This document shows positions 45,001-53,590 of a stretch of DNA of 64,000 nt, piece after piece. Positions within the stretch are counted from its first letter, which is position 1. Each line of letters opens with the position of its first letter. A program made the translations under genes and the position numbers. Source of the stretch: Myroides odoratus (GTDB lineage: Bacteria > Bacteroidota > Bacteroidia > Flavobacteriales > Flavobacteriaceae); NCBI RefSeq assembly GCF_001549985.1, contig NZ_LROZ01000004.1:62001-126000 (forward strand). Direction: 5' to 3'. A model generated the notes under the pieces. The model searched no databases, was not told the origin of the DNA, and saw only the letters and a list, made by a program, of their open reading frames with translations.

Positions 45001-46693
45001 TAAAAGTTATAATAAAGCAATTATTTGTACCAATGGGGCTATCTCATTTAGTATTGCAGGAGAGGTAGATGGAGGACGCTATACACCTAATGATAATAGT
45101 GAATGGGATTTTGAAGAACAAATACCTTTCAACCCAGCGGATGGATATCCACCTTTTGTTAATGCGATTTTTGGTGTTTTACAAGATTCAAATCCAAGGG
45201 AATCACCTGCTGATTATTCTGTAAATTATCAAATTATAGGTTCTTATCCATGTAGAGCTTTAGTTTTTAATATGTACCATATGGGTATGTTTGATTGTGG
45301 GTATGATGAAGAGGATATTGAAGGAACGACAACTACAACACAGATGGTGCTCTATGAAGGAACGAATATTGTAGAGGTGTATGTGAAAAATAGACTCCCT
45401 TGTATGGATTGGCTTGATGGGGCTGGTTTACTAGGAATGCAAAATGAAGATGGTACCTTGGCGCATTTTCCACCAAATCGAAATACTGGGGATTGGGAGA
45501 CACAAAATGAAGCTTGGCGCTTTACGCCAAACGGAGAGTCCATTGCTAGTTTTGAGTGGTTGAGAAATGGAGAGGTGCTTACTACAGATACAGATATCAC
45601 CGTAACCATTGAAGAGTCTACAACCTATACCGGTAGAATTACCTATGAACACTGTAATGGTGAAGAGATGGTCATCGAAAAAAGCTTTAAGTTTTTGAAA
45701 GAACCAATGATTCTAGGAACACCAAAAACGGTATTCGATTGTGCGAAGAAACCGGGTAGTACGTATACGTATAATTTAGATGAAAATATTCCAAATGTGT
45801 TACAGCAGTTAGATGTAGAGGATTTTACTATTGAATATTATGCCACTGAAGCAGATGCTGAAAATGGAGAAAATCAATTGGAAGCCATACATTCAACTTT
45901 GGATCCATTGGCAGAAACCATCTTTATGAAGGTCATCAACAACATTACGGAATGTTCCAAAACAGTAAACTTTAAATTGGGTATTAATAGACAGCTAGGA
46001 GCAACGAAAATAAAAGATATTTTCATTTGTAAAGAGACCATACTCCCAGCATTAGCAGAAGGAGAAGCGTATTATACAGCACCGTATGGAGCGGGTACGC
46101 GATACAATGCAGGCGATCGATACGATGTGGTAGGAATCAACACGCTTTATGTCTATCACGAAGATGAGAGGCAATGTTATGGAGAATCGAATTTTAAAAT
46201 AGAGGTTTTACCTGAAGTATTTGCTCCTGTATTGGAAAGTAAGGTGCTTACTTGTGAGGTGTTTACCCTACCAGGACTTCCTGCGGATAGCAAATATTAC
46301 ACCGGAGAAGGAGAAACTGGAATAGAGCTGTTTGAAGGATATGAGGTTATTGTACCAATGACTATTTATATTGTAACAAGAAACGGAAATAAAACAGTGT
46401 ACTGTTATGATGAAAGTAGCTTTACCATTGACTTTGAAGATTGTCCTTTACCTAAAGGATTCTCACCAAATGGCGATGGAATCAATGATTCTTTTGACTT
46501 AACAGAGTATGGAGTAGCCAAAATACAAGTGTTTAACCGAAATGGAGTAGAGGTATATAGCCATGGTTTAGGGTATAAAAATGAATGGATGGGACAGGAT
46601 AAATCAGGCAATAAATTACCTACTGGTACCTACTACTATGTGATTGTATCCCACGGTAAATTAAAAACAGGCTGGGTACAGTTGAATTATTAA
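42089..46693 (+). CDS. Giant secreted T9SS cargo with anchor-J-like and fibronectin III modules
   Basis: The 1534-residue protein has a signal peptide (about 8-26), then three rounds of an anchor-J/cleaved-adhesin-like module (about 72-225, 326-500 and 604-780), each followed by a fibronectin III domain (about 232-320, 506-600 and 788-880). A block at about 887-1250 is shared with the next gene. Two repeated cysteine-containing domains follow, then a C-terminal type B sorting domain from about 1452 (GFSPNGDGINDSFDL). Such domains direct export and surface attachment by the type IX system. It is probably an adhesin. A heptad array and a terminator follow its stop. Confidence 0.92.
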   Translation: MTKKKRGFRSVVLMLLIIPAFVWASPTLKNWMEDLRMHWFELRVISDENSANRDSVVLFDDPECEVITTFPFVETFDSASPTKACWTVVNHNEDFSTWDLNDGNGPYIGDANPVMTTDGLGGDNDDWLISPTIQLNGNQRLRYYYKVESRFEPNDFRVMLSTSGTEVANFTHELLPLREYDNTTYQEEMIYLVDENGVPFTGEVNLAWHVPPDGLDGWRLYIDNVIVEDIPPCPAPRNITLSNRTTTGVQVDWEQGYQEEEWEVAIPVAGTLPTTGTTVQETTFTATQLTPNTVYDVYVRAKCDAADGDSEWVGPIAFRTNMIPVALPFEDDFETGNNFVFISEKENKWNRGTAVNNGGTQAMYISNDEGVNYRYTTDDENWDSTRSHAYKDFTIGADTNELQLSFDWRCMGEGDFWNSDYFKVWIVPTDYVIIPNEEIDEDVEGVMQIGESGYKMNNTFVNELIFFDGTPYAGETLRLVFEWINDGSGGTQPPAAIDNVDLRNVLCSRPQNLSVNGITATGFTANWTAVTGVNNYDLLLRTNPLQQPTDADVATHTATGSTYAFTNLTQGSFYYVWLRTACDATTKSKWIGPIAVNIPNSTSAALPYIEEFEGDTFFRTTHTENNKWVVGNAVSSHGSRSLYVTRTEGISNTYNGEEETAIHAFKDFVIPATSTQLDISFTWRAVGDEGLDWDTWEDIPADFMKVWIVPTSYTPTAGTLITASADRFEIEPNRAFFLERNFVIQRNIIPSTAIAGQTKRIVFEWIQDFSNEEQPPAAIDNLVIKNYNCADVTNLDALLIENTNDFEITWTPGPGQTKWEVFIIESGDPFPTATDTGIIVEGTPSYIVEDVPEETFYKVFVRPICSDTDKGWWTGPKDFSIFHPPGCAGITLDDIELNVSVDGEYIICSDDPYTLELKANYYDIKATTDYLVEPIEYAPPFPFFGGDAVDLTEDDYWSGVIDLGFDFCFYGKSYNKAIICTNGAISFSIAGEVDGGRYTPNDNSEWDFEEQIPFNPADGYPPFVNAIFGVLQDSNPRESPADYSVNYQIIGSYPCRALVFNMYHMGMFDCGYDEEDIEGTTTTTQMVLYEGTNIVEVYVKNRLPCMDWLDGAGLLGMQNEDGTLAHFPPNRNTGDWETQNEAWRFTPNGESIASFEWLRNGEVLTTDTDITVTIEESTTYTGRITYEHCNGEEMVIEKSFKFLKEPMILGTPKTVFDCAKKPGSTYTYNLDENIPNVLQQLDVEDFTIEYYATEADAENGENQLEAIHSTLDPLAETIFMKVINNITECSKTVNFKLGINRQLGATKIKDIFICKETILPALAEGEAYYTAPYGAGTRYNAGDRYDVVGINTLYVYHEDERQCYGESNFKIEVLPEVFAPVLESKVLTCEVFTLPGLPADSKYYTGEGETGIELFEGYEVIVPMTIYIVTRNGNKTVYCYDESSFTIDFEDCPLPKGFSPNGDGINDSFDLTEYGVAKIQVFNRNGVEVYSHGLGYKNEWMGQDKSGNKLPTGTYYYVIVSHGKLKTGWVQLNY

Positions 46694-46696
46694 GGA

Positions 46697-46731
46697 GTTA
46701 ACGGTTAACGGTTTGCAGTTAACGGTTGACA
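46697..46731. repeat. Heptanucleotide tandem repeat array 3
   Basis: Five units (GTTAACG, GTTAACG, GTTTGCA, GTTAACG, GTTGACA) begin 4 bp after the stop codon of the giant gene. Confidence 0.88.
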
Positions 46732-46751
46732 GAAGATAAGTTAAAATAAAA

Positions 46752-46787
46752 AGGGGGTGTTCCAACAGGTCACCCTCTTTTTTTGGT
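46752..46787 (+). terminator. Intrinsic terminator
   Basis: AGGGGGTG pairs with CACCCTCT (one G-T pair) and is followed by a T-run. It ends the transcript of the giant T9SS gene after the heptad array. The remaining gap to 47004 holds no gene. Confidence 0.85.
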
Positions 46788-46965
46788 TTTACTGTCAACC
46801 AGCAAGGAGATTTATCAACTTTTTTGGAGGCTTTCTTTCTTGTAAGCTATAGATTATCTAATGTACAGATTAGAAAAGCATTAAAATGTAATTAAAAACA
46901 GATTAAAGCGAAATTAAATTTACTTAATCTGTTATTTTTATGTTAATAATAATAATTTGTTAGTA

Positions 46966-46973
46966 TATATTTG
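46966..46973 (+). promoter_or_regulatory. Candidate -7 box for the second T9SS gene
   Basis: TATATTTG fits TAnnTTTG and lies 31 bp before the start codon. With the terminator upstream this suggests an independent transcript. Confidence 0.5.
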
Positions 46974-47004
46974 GGAAATAACTAAAAAACCAAAATAACT
47001 ACAG

Positions 47005-49839
47005 ATGAAAAAAATTACCTTGCTTTTTCTTTTCTTATTCCATCTTGTTCAGGTGTTTGGGCAAGAGGTAACCATCGGAACGGGGACAACTACGATCCGA
47101 CAACCCTTGAGTAATTGGTATGGTTTTGAACGCTCAGCGGCACTCTATACCGCTGCAGAAATAGGTCGTACGGGCTATATCAACGAGATTGCTTGGTCTA
47201 TTGGAGCAACCAAACCGACAAGGCCCATTAAAATCTACTTGAAAGCGGTAGATGCAACTTCGCTTGCTGCAGCCAATTGGAATACCTTCATAGAAGGAGC
47301 TACGCTGATGTATGATGGCCCATTTACCTCTGCAGGTTTGGGGTTTAACTCTATCGCATTTGATGAATCCTTTCCCTTTTTAGACCGTACCAAAAGCTTA
47401 TTGGTTCTAGTAGAGGCAAATGCTGGGGGCAGTGGAAATGGAGATGGAGTCGATGGAGTTAGAATCGCAGCTACAGCTATTGCAGCGATGCATTTTACAG
47501 CTTCTCGAGATAATGCTATTCCGACAGACTATCTAAGTTCGAGTTCGAATAGACCCAATGTTAAACTGACTTTTGGCGAACAAGTGACCTGTTTTGCTCC
47601 CACAAACCTGCAAGCCGAATTTATCGGTAGAACCTCCGATGTGCGCTTATCGTGGACTCCCCGTGGAGAAGAACGCGCTTGGGAAGTATACACAACTGTG
47701 CAAGGACAAGCAGCTCCTTCCGATACGACAAGAGGAATCCTGGTAGAAAATACACCAACACTCGTAGTGGAAGAGGTAGAAGAAGGGGCCTTTTTTGAAT
47801 TTTATGTCCGAGCGATTTGTCAAGATGAATCAGGGCAAACCAAAACGAAGTGGAGAGGCCCCTTGCCGTATTCTTACTTCATCCCTCCGATGTGTGCTAA
47901 TTTAGATGGTGGAGTAGAAGGATTGCCTCCTTCAGCAACAGATACCTATTACATATGCGAAGAAGGGCCTGTAACTCATCGATTAGCGGTTCAATATGTG
48001 GACATTAAAAAAACAGATAAGTATCGCGTCGAAGCTATTGACTACAATCCTCCTTTTCCTTTTTTTGGAGGAAATGGGATTGCCTTAACAGCAGATGATA
48101 TTTGGTCGGATATCATTCATCTAGGCTTTGATTTTTGTTTTTATGACAAGCAATACAACAAAGCACTAGTCTCTACTAATGGAGCACTTTCATTTAGTAT
48201 TAAAAATGAAGTGCCTGGGGGGATGTATACACCCAATACATTTAGTGCATGGCAATTCAATCAAGCGCTTCCTTCTTTACCGACAGGAACTTTATCGGGG
48301 CCTTTTGTTCAAGCTGTATTTGGCGTATATCAAGATTTGTATCCCGCTACTTCTCCAGAAGACTATTCATTTAATTACCAGGTTTTGGGTACATACCCTT
48401 GTCGAGCGTTGGTAGTCAATATGTATCATATGGGGTTGTTTAATGTGCCCTTTAACCCAAATGATATTGAGGGGAGTACACAAACTTCCCAAATCGTTTT
48501 ATATGAAGGAACAAATATCATTGATGTCTACGTTAAAAATAGACCCGTCAATCGCAATCACAATAGCGGAAATGGACTGATTGGAATCCAAGGAGGAACA
48601 AGAACACAATTTCAAGTACCTCCAGGGCGTAATACAGGAACATGGACCACCACAAATGAAGCGTGGCGTTTCATTCCCGACGGAGAATCATCAGTCAACT
48701 TTCAATGGTATAAAAATGGCATGCCGTTTTCAAGAGAAGAAGTCATCGATGTAGTCATTACCGAAGACGTTAATTATACGGCTATAGCGATTTATCAAAA
48801 TTGTGAAGGAGAAGAATTTGTTATGGAACGTTCATTCCATTTCGTAAAAGATGATTTTCAAGTGAATGATCTACCAAATTATGTTGTTTGTGGGAGTGTA
48901 AAAGATCCACAAGGGCAAGTAAGTATAAATATCGCTGAGCATAAAGATCGTATTTTTGAGGCCTTAGGAGAAGAAAGTACACGTAAGTATGCGATTGCGT
49001 ATTATGAAGATGAGGCACTTACCCAAGAGATGCCCGATAGCATTGAAGTAAAACGCAGTACGACGGTTTATGTTAAGGTGACGAATTTAAAAACAAAATG
49101 TGTCAAGGTGGGAACATTTGAAGCGATTCGAACAGCTCCTATTCAAGTAACCAAATTAAATGCCGTGCAGGCTTGCGAAAGCTATGTACTACCTGAATTA
49201 AAAGAAGGAGAGGGGTATTATGCAGAAGAAGAGGGACAAGGAACTCGCTACCAACCAGGGGAGGTTTATACCGTTAAAGGCGACTCAACGCTTTACATCT
49301 ATAAAGTAGGGGAGCGCGGCTGTGATGGAGAAAGTTCCTTCCAACTCACCATCTATGAACCTATTGTAGCCGATCGCTTGCATCATCAAGTAGTATATTG
49401 TGCAAATTACGTGCTTCCTTCCTTATCTCCAGGTAATTCATATCATACCGAGCCTCAGGGAAAAGGAGTAGAATTAAAAGAAGGAGAGGTGATCATAGAA
49501 CCCACTACGTTGTATATCTATGCCAAACGAGGAGGGAGCAATACGTTTTGTTGGGATGAAAGTAGTTTTACCATTAGTTTTCAAGATTGCCCTATCCCAA
49601 GAGGGATTTCACCCAATGGAGACGGACTGAATGATACGCTCGATTTGAGCGAATATGGCATTGCAAAAATTCAGATTTTTAACCGCAGTGGAACAGAAGT
49701 ATATACCCATGGTCTAGGCTATACCAACCAATGGGAAGGACAAGACAAATCAGGGAATAAATTACCTGCAGGTACGTACTATTATGTATTAGTTTCCCAT
49801 GGAAAATTGAGAACAGGTTGGATTCAATTGAATTATTAA
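47005..49839 (+). CDS. Secreted T9SS cargo, paralogue of the preceding gene
   Basis: The 944-residue protein has a signal peptide (1-20, ending QVFGQ), an N-terminal beta domain (about 22-190), one fibronectin III domain (about 196-290), the block shared with its neighbour (about 297-660, with PPFPFFGG, LGFDFCFY and YPCRAL), two cysteine-containing repeats and a type B sorting domain from about 862 (GISPNGDGLNDTLDL). It lacks the three anchor-J-like modules of its neighbour, so the pair arose by duplication followed by gain or loss of N-terminal modules. Surface location by the type IX system is expected. The ligand is unknown. Confidence 0.92.
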   Translation: MKKITLLFLFLFHLVQVFGQEVTIGTGTTTIRQPLSNWYGFERSAALYTAAEIGRTGYINEIAWSIGATKPTRPIKIYLKAVDATSLAAANWNTFIEGATLMYDGPFTSAGLGFNSIAFDESFPFLDRTKSLLVLVEANAGGSGNGDGVDGVRIAATAIAAMHFTASRDNAIPTDYLSSSSNRPNVKLTFGEQVTCFAPTNLQAEFIGRTSDVRLSWTPRGEERAWEVYTTVQGQAAPSDTTRGILVENTPTLVVEEVEEGAFFEFYVRAICQDESGQTKTKWRGPLPYSYFIPPMCANLDGGVEGLPPSATDTYYICEEGPVTHRLAVQYVDIKKTDKYRVEAIDYNPPFPFFGGNGIALTADDIWSDIIHLGFDFCFYDKQYNKALVSTNGALSFSIKNEVPGGMYTPNTFSAWQFNQALPSLPTGTLSGPFVQAVFGVYQDLYPATSPEDYSFNYQVLGTYPCRALVVNMYHMGLFNVPFNPNDIEGSTQTSQIVLYEGTNIIDVYVKNRPVNRNHNSGNGLIGIQGGTRTQFQVPPGRNTGTWTTTNEAWRFIPDGESSVNFQWYKNGMPFSREEVIDVVITEDVNYTAIAIYQNCEGEEFVMERSFHFVKDDFQVNDLPNYVVCGSVKDPQGQVSINIAEHKDRIFEALGEESTRKYAIAYYEDEALTQEMPDSIEVKRSTTVYVKVTNLKTKCVKVGTFEAIRTAPIQVTKLNAVQACESYVLPELKEGEGYYAEEEGQGTRYQPGEVYTVKGDSTLYIYKVGERGCDGESSFQLTIYEPIVADRLHHQVVYCANYVLPSLSPGNSYHTEPQGKGVELKEGEVIIEPTTLYIYAKRGGSNTFCWDESSFTISFQDCPIPRGISPNGDGLNDTLDLSEYGIAKIQIFNRSGTEVYTHGLGYTNQWEGQDKSGNKLPAGTYYYVLVSHGKLRTGWIQLNY

Positions 49840-49843
49840 TTGG

Positions 49844-49906
49844 GTTAATGGTTAATGGTTAATGGTTAATGGTTAATGGTTAATGGTTAATGGTTAATGG
49901 TTAAGA
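49844..49906. repeat. Heptanucleotide tandem repeat array 4
   Basis: Eight perfect GTTAATG units and one GTTAAGA unit begin 5 bp after the stop codon. This is the most homogeneous array of the window, so it may be the youngest. Confidence 0.95.
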
Positions 49907-49924
49907 AGATATGCTGAAATTAAA

Positions 49925-49958
49925 AAGCCAATCCTATCTCAAGGATTGGCTCTCTTTC
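49925..49958 (+). terminator. Intrinsic terminator
   Basis: GCCAATCCT pairs with AGGATTGGC around a short loop, followed by a pyrimidine-rich TCTCTTTCC and then TTTTTT. It follows array 4. Confidence 0.8.
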
Positions 49959-50079
49959 CATTTTTTAGCTTTCTTTTTAAAGGTGTTTTTTGCTTTTAAG
50001 TAAATTGGTTTTCTATTATCTGCTAAGAAAAAGATTATCTTTTAACTTATATGATAGGTAGGTTGCTTTTTTGTTTTTT

Positions 50080-50258
50080 GTGAGGTCGTAAGATTTAACG
50101 ATTAAAGAGAATTTGCAAAAAAGCCTCTCACAAAAAAGCAAAAAACTTCTTACAACAGACCTCACAAACCAGAAACTGGAGAGAGGAAAAGGGAGAGAAG
50201 TAAATTTTCTAATTAAAATAGAGTTCCTTCTTTAATCGACAAAATCCACGATTTCACA
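50080..50258. repeat. REP-like dispersed repeat, inverted pair
   Basis: A roughly 30-bp motif (GTGAGGTCG, then TTAACGATTAAAGAG) at 50080-50110 reappears in reverse at 50225-50258. The right copy with flanks (50176-50258) matches 60219-60300 in opposite orientation. Inside, GTGAGGTC (50080-50087) also pairs with GACCTCAC (50158-50165). The gap 49959-50364 holds no gene. Confidence 0.7.
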
Positions 50259-50280
50259 AACAACACCCCTCATCCAATAA

Positions 50281-50313
50281 AAAAGCTTGAGTTTTAAACT
50301 CAAGCTTTTTTTA
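50281..50313. terminator. Bidirectional terminator
   Basis: AAAGCTTGAGTTT and its complement form a nearly loop-free palindrome with flanking A- and T-runs, between the T9SS gene and the convergent esterase gene. Confidence 0.9.
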
Positions 50314-50364
50314 TCTATACTGTATTTTGAATATTCCTAGAATCAAATGAATGACAATTCGTTT

Positions 50365-51018
50365 TTAGGACTCGATCAAAAATTTCTTAAAGTCTGCAAA
50401 GTTCAACGGATGAACGCCATGGCCTACAGGGTACTCTTTGTATTGGTGTTTAACGTGTAGGGCATCCAAAATAGGCGATGTTTTTCTAGCCCATTCAACC
50501 GGGATGACCTGATCTACCGTACCATGAGAGGCAAATAAGCGCAGCTGGCTGAAATCGTGTTGTTCAAATCCAGGTGTGATGATATTAGCATTGAAGTAAC
50601 CACTTAGCGCAACCACTTTATTGATTTTTTCTGGATAAGATAAAGCAATCGCATAGCTTAAAATAGCTCCTTGACTAAATCCAACTAAGTTGATATTGTT
50701 TGAATCAATCGCGTATTTTGCTGTTAATTCATCGATGAATTTTACGATTAAATCGCGGGATTCAATTGCTTGTTGATCATCAGAAAATTTATTAGCATCA
50801 GCATCAAAGTGAATCGCATACCAAGCATATCCATACGGTGGAACAGGGTAGGGCGCTTGAGCAGATACAATATAATAGTCTTCAGGCAGTTCACTTGCAA
50901 ATGAAAATAAATCCTCCTCATTGCTACCATAACCATGAAGCAATAGAATTAAAGGATTTTTATCCTTTTTTACTTTAGGTTCTTGAATCAAGTAATTGAT
51001 TGATAACGATGTTTCCAT
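50365..51018 (-). CDS. Carboxylesterase/phospholipase of the alpha/beta hydrolase fold
   Basis: The 217-residue protein has LLLHGYGSNEEDL near the oxyanion region, the nucleophile motif GFSQGA (about 111-116), an Asp in GTVDQVIP and the catalytic His in GHGVHP near 198. This is the carboxylesterase 2 (YpfH/EstB-like) family of small cytoplasmic esterases. The natural substrate is unknown. The start of the gene is 2 bp after the stop of the small membrane protein gene upstream, so they form an operon with the dihydroorotase homologue. Confidence 0.9.
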   Translation of the reverse strand: METSLSINYLIQEPKVKKDKNPLILLLHGYGSNEEDLFSFASELPEDYYIVSAQAPYPVPPYGYAWYAIHFDADANKFSDDQQAIESRDLIVKFIDELTAKYAIDSNNINLVGFSQGAILSYAIALSYPEKINKVVALSGYFNANIITPGFEQHDFSQLRLFASHGTVDQVIPVEWARKTSPILDALHVKHQYKEYPVGHGVHPLNFADFKKFLIES

Positions 51019-51020
51019 AT

Positions 51021-51365
51021 TTATGCAGATAATTTGTCAAACCATTTTTGAAAATAACCCCCTATTCCAGGTAGTACACGTACATCGCCTTGAATAGAAC
51101 CTAAAAAGCTATAGAACCACAAGACAACAAAACAAAGATAAAAGGGAACTGTTGCAATTAGGGAGTCCACATTGGATACAAAATACCCAAAAACATAAAA
51201 CATCAAATGCAATCCAAATGTTTGCTTGATGTAGAATCCAGCGTATTTGTTCTTCGGCTCAATATTCATAAAGATGACAATCATACACCCTAAAATAGTA
51301 AGGTGTGAGGCAAGTGCCATATTCTTTCCGCTTTCAATTTCTTTGGCCGTAAAAGTTTTAATCAT
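51021..51365 (-). CDS. Small membrane protein, DUF4870/Tic20-like
   Basis: The 114-residue protein has three membrane helices (about 15-34, 47-63 and 68-90) and the pattern FYIKQTFGLHLMF, which resembles DUF4870-type proteins (KxxxxFHxxQ-like segment). A C-terminal GDVRVLPGIGGYFQKWF follows. Function is unknown. It lies between a dihydroorotase homologue and an esterase in the same orientation, with gaps of 36 and 2 bp. Confidence 0.75.
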   Translation of the reverse strand: MIKTFTAKEIESGKNMALASHLTILGCMIVIFMNIEPKNKYAGFYIKQTFGLHLMFYVFGYFVSNVDSLIATVPFYLCFVVLWFYSFLGSIQGDVRVLPGIGGYFQKWFDKLSA

Positions 51366-51401
51366 AATACTTGAGTAATATAAGTTGTTTTTTTAGTTCA
51401 A

Positions 51402-52655
51402 CTAAAAATTAAATGTTTGCTTGTCAAGGCGAATAGCACCATATACTGTTCCTTGCATTGCTGTTCCTAAAAACGCTGAGTTTTTAGATTTTGACAGGAT
51501 GTTTTCCTTTTCGAACGTCCAGGTACCTTCCGTAGAGAATAAGCTAAGGTTGGCCTCATTTCCTTCTTGGATACTAGCCATTGGTACGCCATAAATAGCG
51601 CGGCCTGCTGTTAATTTTTGAATGATAATCTCAATAGGCAACACGGTATTCAAGGCTCCAAAAGCAGATTCCAATCCAATAGTTCCTGACGTAGCCAAAT
51701 CAAATTCCAGCTTTTTATGCTCAATATCTAATGGGGTGTGATCTGTAGTAATACAGTCGATTGTATGGTCTAATACACCCTGTAATAACGCTTGTCTTGT
51801 TGCCTCATCTCGCAAAGGAGGAGATACTTTATGACGGCTATCAAATGCTGTTAATTTAGCATCCGTTAATACCAATTGATGTACTGTTACACTACAAGTA
51901 ACCTGTAGTCCTTTTGCTTTAGCTTCTCGGATTAGTTCCACTGATTTAGCAGTTGAAATAGTTGGAATATGCATTTTTCCACCAGTGTATTCCAACAAGA
52001 ATAAATTACGTGCTACTTGCAACTCCTCAGCTAAAGGAGGAATTCCTTTTAAACCTAAGGTAGTACTCGTTACTCCTTCGTGTGCTACTCCTTTTCCTTT
52101 GATACTCTTATCTTGAGAAAAGGCAAGAATTAATCCATCAAAATCCTGTACATATTGCAACGCAATCTTTAAGACGTTTGCATTGTCAATCGCTTTTTTA
52201 TAATCGCCGAATGCTACAGTACCAGCGTTTTTCATATCGTATAATTCTGCTAGATCCGTTCCTTCACTTTTTACTGTTAGTGCACCAATCGGGAAAGCTT
52301 CCGTTGTTTGTCCGAATGCCTTTTGCTTGATAAAACTCACAATACTTTGATTGTCTGTGATTGGGTTGTTGTTGGATTCAATAGCCACTTGTGTAAAACC
52401 ACTTTTTGCAGCGACCTCTAAACCATGAACCAAGGTTTCTCTCTCTTCATATCCTGGTTCACCAAAGGAAACAGAAGTATCAAACCAACCTGGAGAAACA
52501 CATAAATGATCCAATTGAACAACAGTAGCATCAGTATCTGTAATTGAAGCTCCTATTTTTTCAATTTTTCCCTGTTTTACGTGTATATCCACAACTTGAT
52601 TGTTGAAAGGACTTGTTGAATCTATGACTTTTGCAGATTTTAAAATGATATTCAT
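51402..52655 (-). CDS. Dihydroorotase homologue lacking the HxH metal motif
   Basis: The 417-residue protein has the amidohydrolase fold and clear dihydroorotase similarity: PGWFDTSVSFGEPGYEERET near 56-75, SPPLR near 279 and TTDHTP near 305. Active dihydroorotases have DxHxHxR in the first segment; here it reads DTSVSFG, so both metal-binding histidines and the substrate arginine are missing. The remainder is full length and well kept. I recall the same replacement in other flavobacterial proteins annotated pyrC. It is probably not a hydrolase, and a true PyrC should be encoded elsewhere. A structural or regulatory role is possible. Confidence 0.85.
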   Translation of the reverse strand: MNIILKSAKVIDSTSPFNNQVVDIHVKQGKIEKIGASITDTDATVVQLDHLCVSPGWFDTSVSFGEPGYEERETLVHGLEVAAKSGFTQVAIESNNNPITDNQSIVSFIKQKAFGQTTEAFPIGALTVKSEGTDLAELYDMKNAGTVAFGDYKKAIDNANVLKIALQYVQDFDGLILAFSQDKSIKGKGVAHEGVTSTTLGLKGIPPLAEELQVARNLFLLEYTGGKMHIPTISTAKSVELIREAKAKGLQVTCSVTVHQLVLTDAKLTAFDSRHKVSPPLRDEATRQALLQGVLDHTIDCITTDHTPLDIEHKKLEFDLATSGTIGLESAFGALNTVLPIEIIIQKLTAGRAIYGVPMASIQEGNEANLSLFSTEGTWTFEKENILSKSKNSAFLGTAMQGTVYGAIRLDKQTFNF

Positions 52656-52758
52656 TTTAGTGCGAGAATTAAAATTAGTTATGTGTAGTTATTGCGTACA
52701 AAAATACTTTTTATTTTTTGGTTTTGCGAGGAAGTATCCGAAGAAAAGAACAAAAAAA

Positions 52759-52782
52759 ATACACCCCTTATCTGGATGTATT
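52759..52782 (-). terminator. Weak terminator overlapping a stop codon
   Basis: ATACA/TGTAT with a CC/GG extension lies over the stop codon of the minus-strand gene and is followed on that strand by a run of eight Ts. Confidence 0.5.
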
Positions 52783-53523
52783 ATTTTGTTTTTTCACTAA
52801 TATTTTCGAATTCTCAAAACATTCATTTAACGCTTGATAAATTTGAAAATCAGTAGCCGTATAAATGAAGCGATCTGATTGGTTGCAGTTTTTTAGTGTT
52901 TTTATGATATCTTCTTGTGTGATACCCAATAAACCACAAACAATTTCACGGTCATAGCGTGTTTGCATCAAGGCAATCATGTTTTGATCCTCTCGGATGT
53001 CCTCAATCTTTTTCAGTTCTTTGGCTTTTCCTTTGAATAAGTTGTATACCGCATCTACAGGGCTAAAGTAGCTACCTACCGCAATGTTATATGTTGGCAT
53101 ACTTGTGCGTCTGTAAAAGTCAACCTGTAGCTTATCATTGAGCTCAATTAATTTGGTATCGACTTCTAGAATTCCAGTTAAGTCGTATTTCTTTATGAAG
53201 ATTTCAGCTAATTCAATAGACTGCTCTGTCAGGTACAGTTTAAGATTATCGTTGTTCAACCAGTCATTGGTTACCTTTAGTTTGATTGGTAAATAACCAG
53301 GGAACGAAAAGTGAATAGAGTCGTTGAGGTTTGCAGCGATAGAGAATGAACCATCCCTTTTGCTGACTGTTCCTTTCACTTGGGTGATATTAATCACGTT
53401 GACATCATCAACTGGTAAAAGAGATTTGTCGTTGTAGATTGTACCTTTCACTTGTGAAGTCTGACTCCATGCCGCGAAAGAGATTAGGCATGTAAATAAA
53501 AAAACTGTAAAATTTCTCATCAT
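52768..53523 (-). CDS. Exported CarboxypepD_reg-like domain protein
   Basis: The 251-residue protein has a signal peptide (1-20, ending SFAAWSQ) and a beta-sandwich CarboxypepD_reg-like domain (about 23-100): VKGTIYNDKSLLPVDDVNVIN, given here by its core KGTIYNDKSLLPVDDV, then GTVSKRDGSFSI. That domain is common in TonB-dependent receptors and in small periplasmic proteins of Bacteroidetes. The C-terminal 130 residues are helical and unrecognised. It probably acts in the periplasm. Confidence 0.8.
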   Translation of the reverse strand: MMRNFTVFLFTCLISFAAWSQTSQVKGTIYNDKSLLPVDDVNVINITQVKGTVSKRDGSFSIAANLNDSIHFSFPGYLPIKLKVTNDWLNNDNLKLYLTEQSIELAEIFIKKYDLTGILEVDTKLIELNDKLQVDFYRRTSMPTYNIAVGSYFSPVDAVYNLFKGKAKELKKIEDIREDQNMIALMQTRYDREIVCGLLGITQEDIIKTLKNCNQSDRFIYTATDFQIYQALNECFENSKILVKKQNNTSR

Positions 53524-53590
53524 TTTTAAAATTGCTTAAAAATAGTGGATATTTTACAGTTTTATATCTTATTTGAAAAAAATTAACAGA

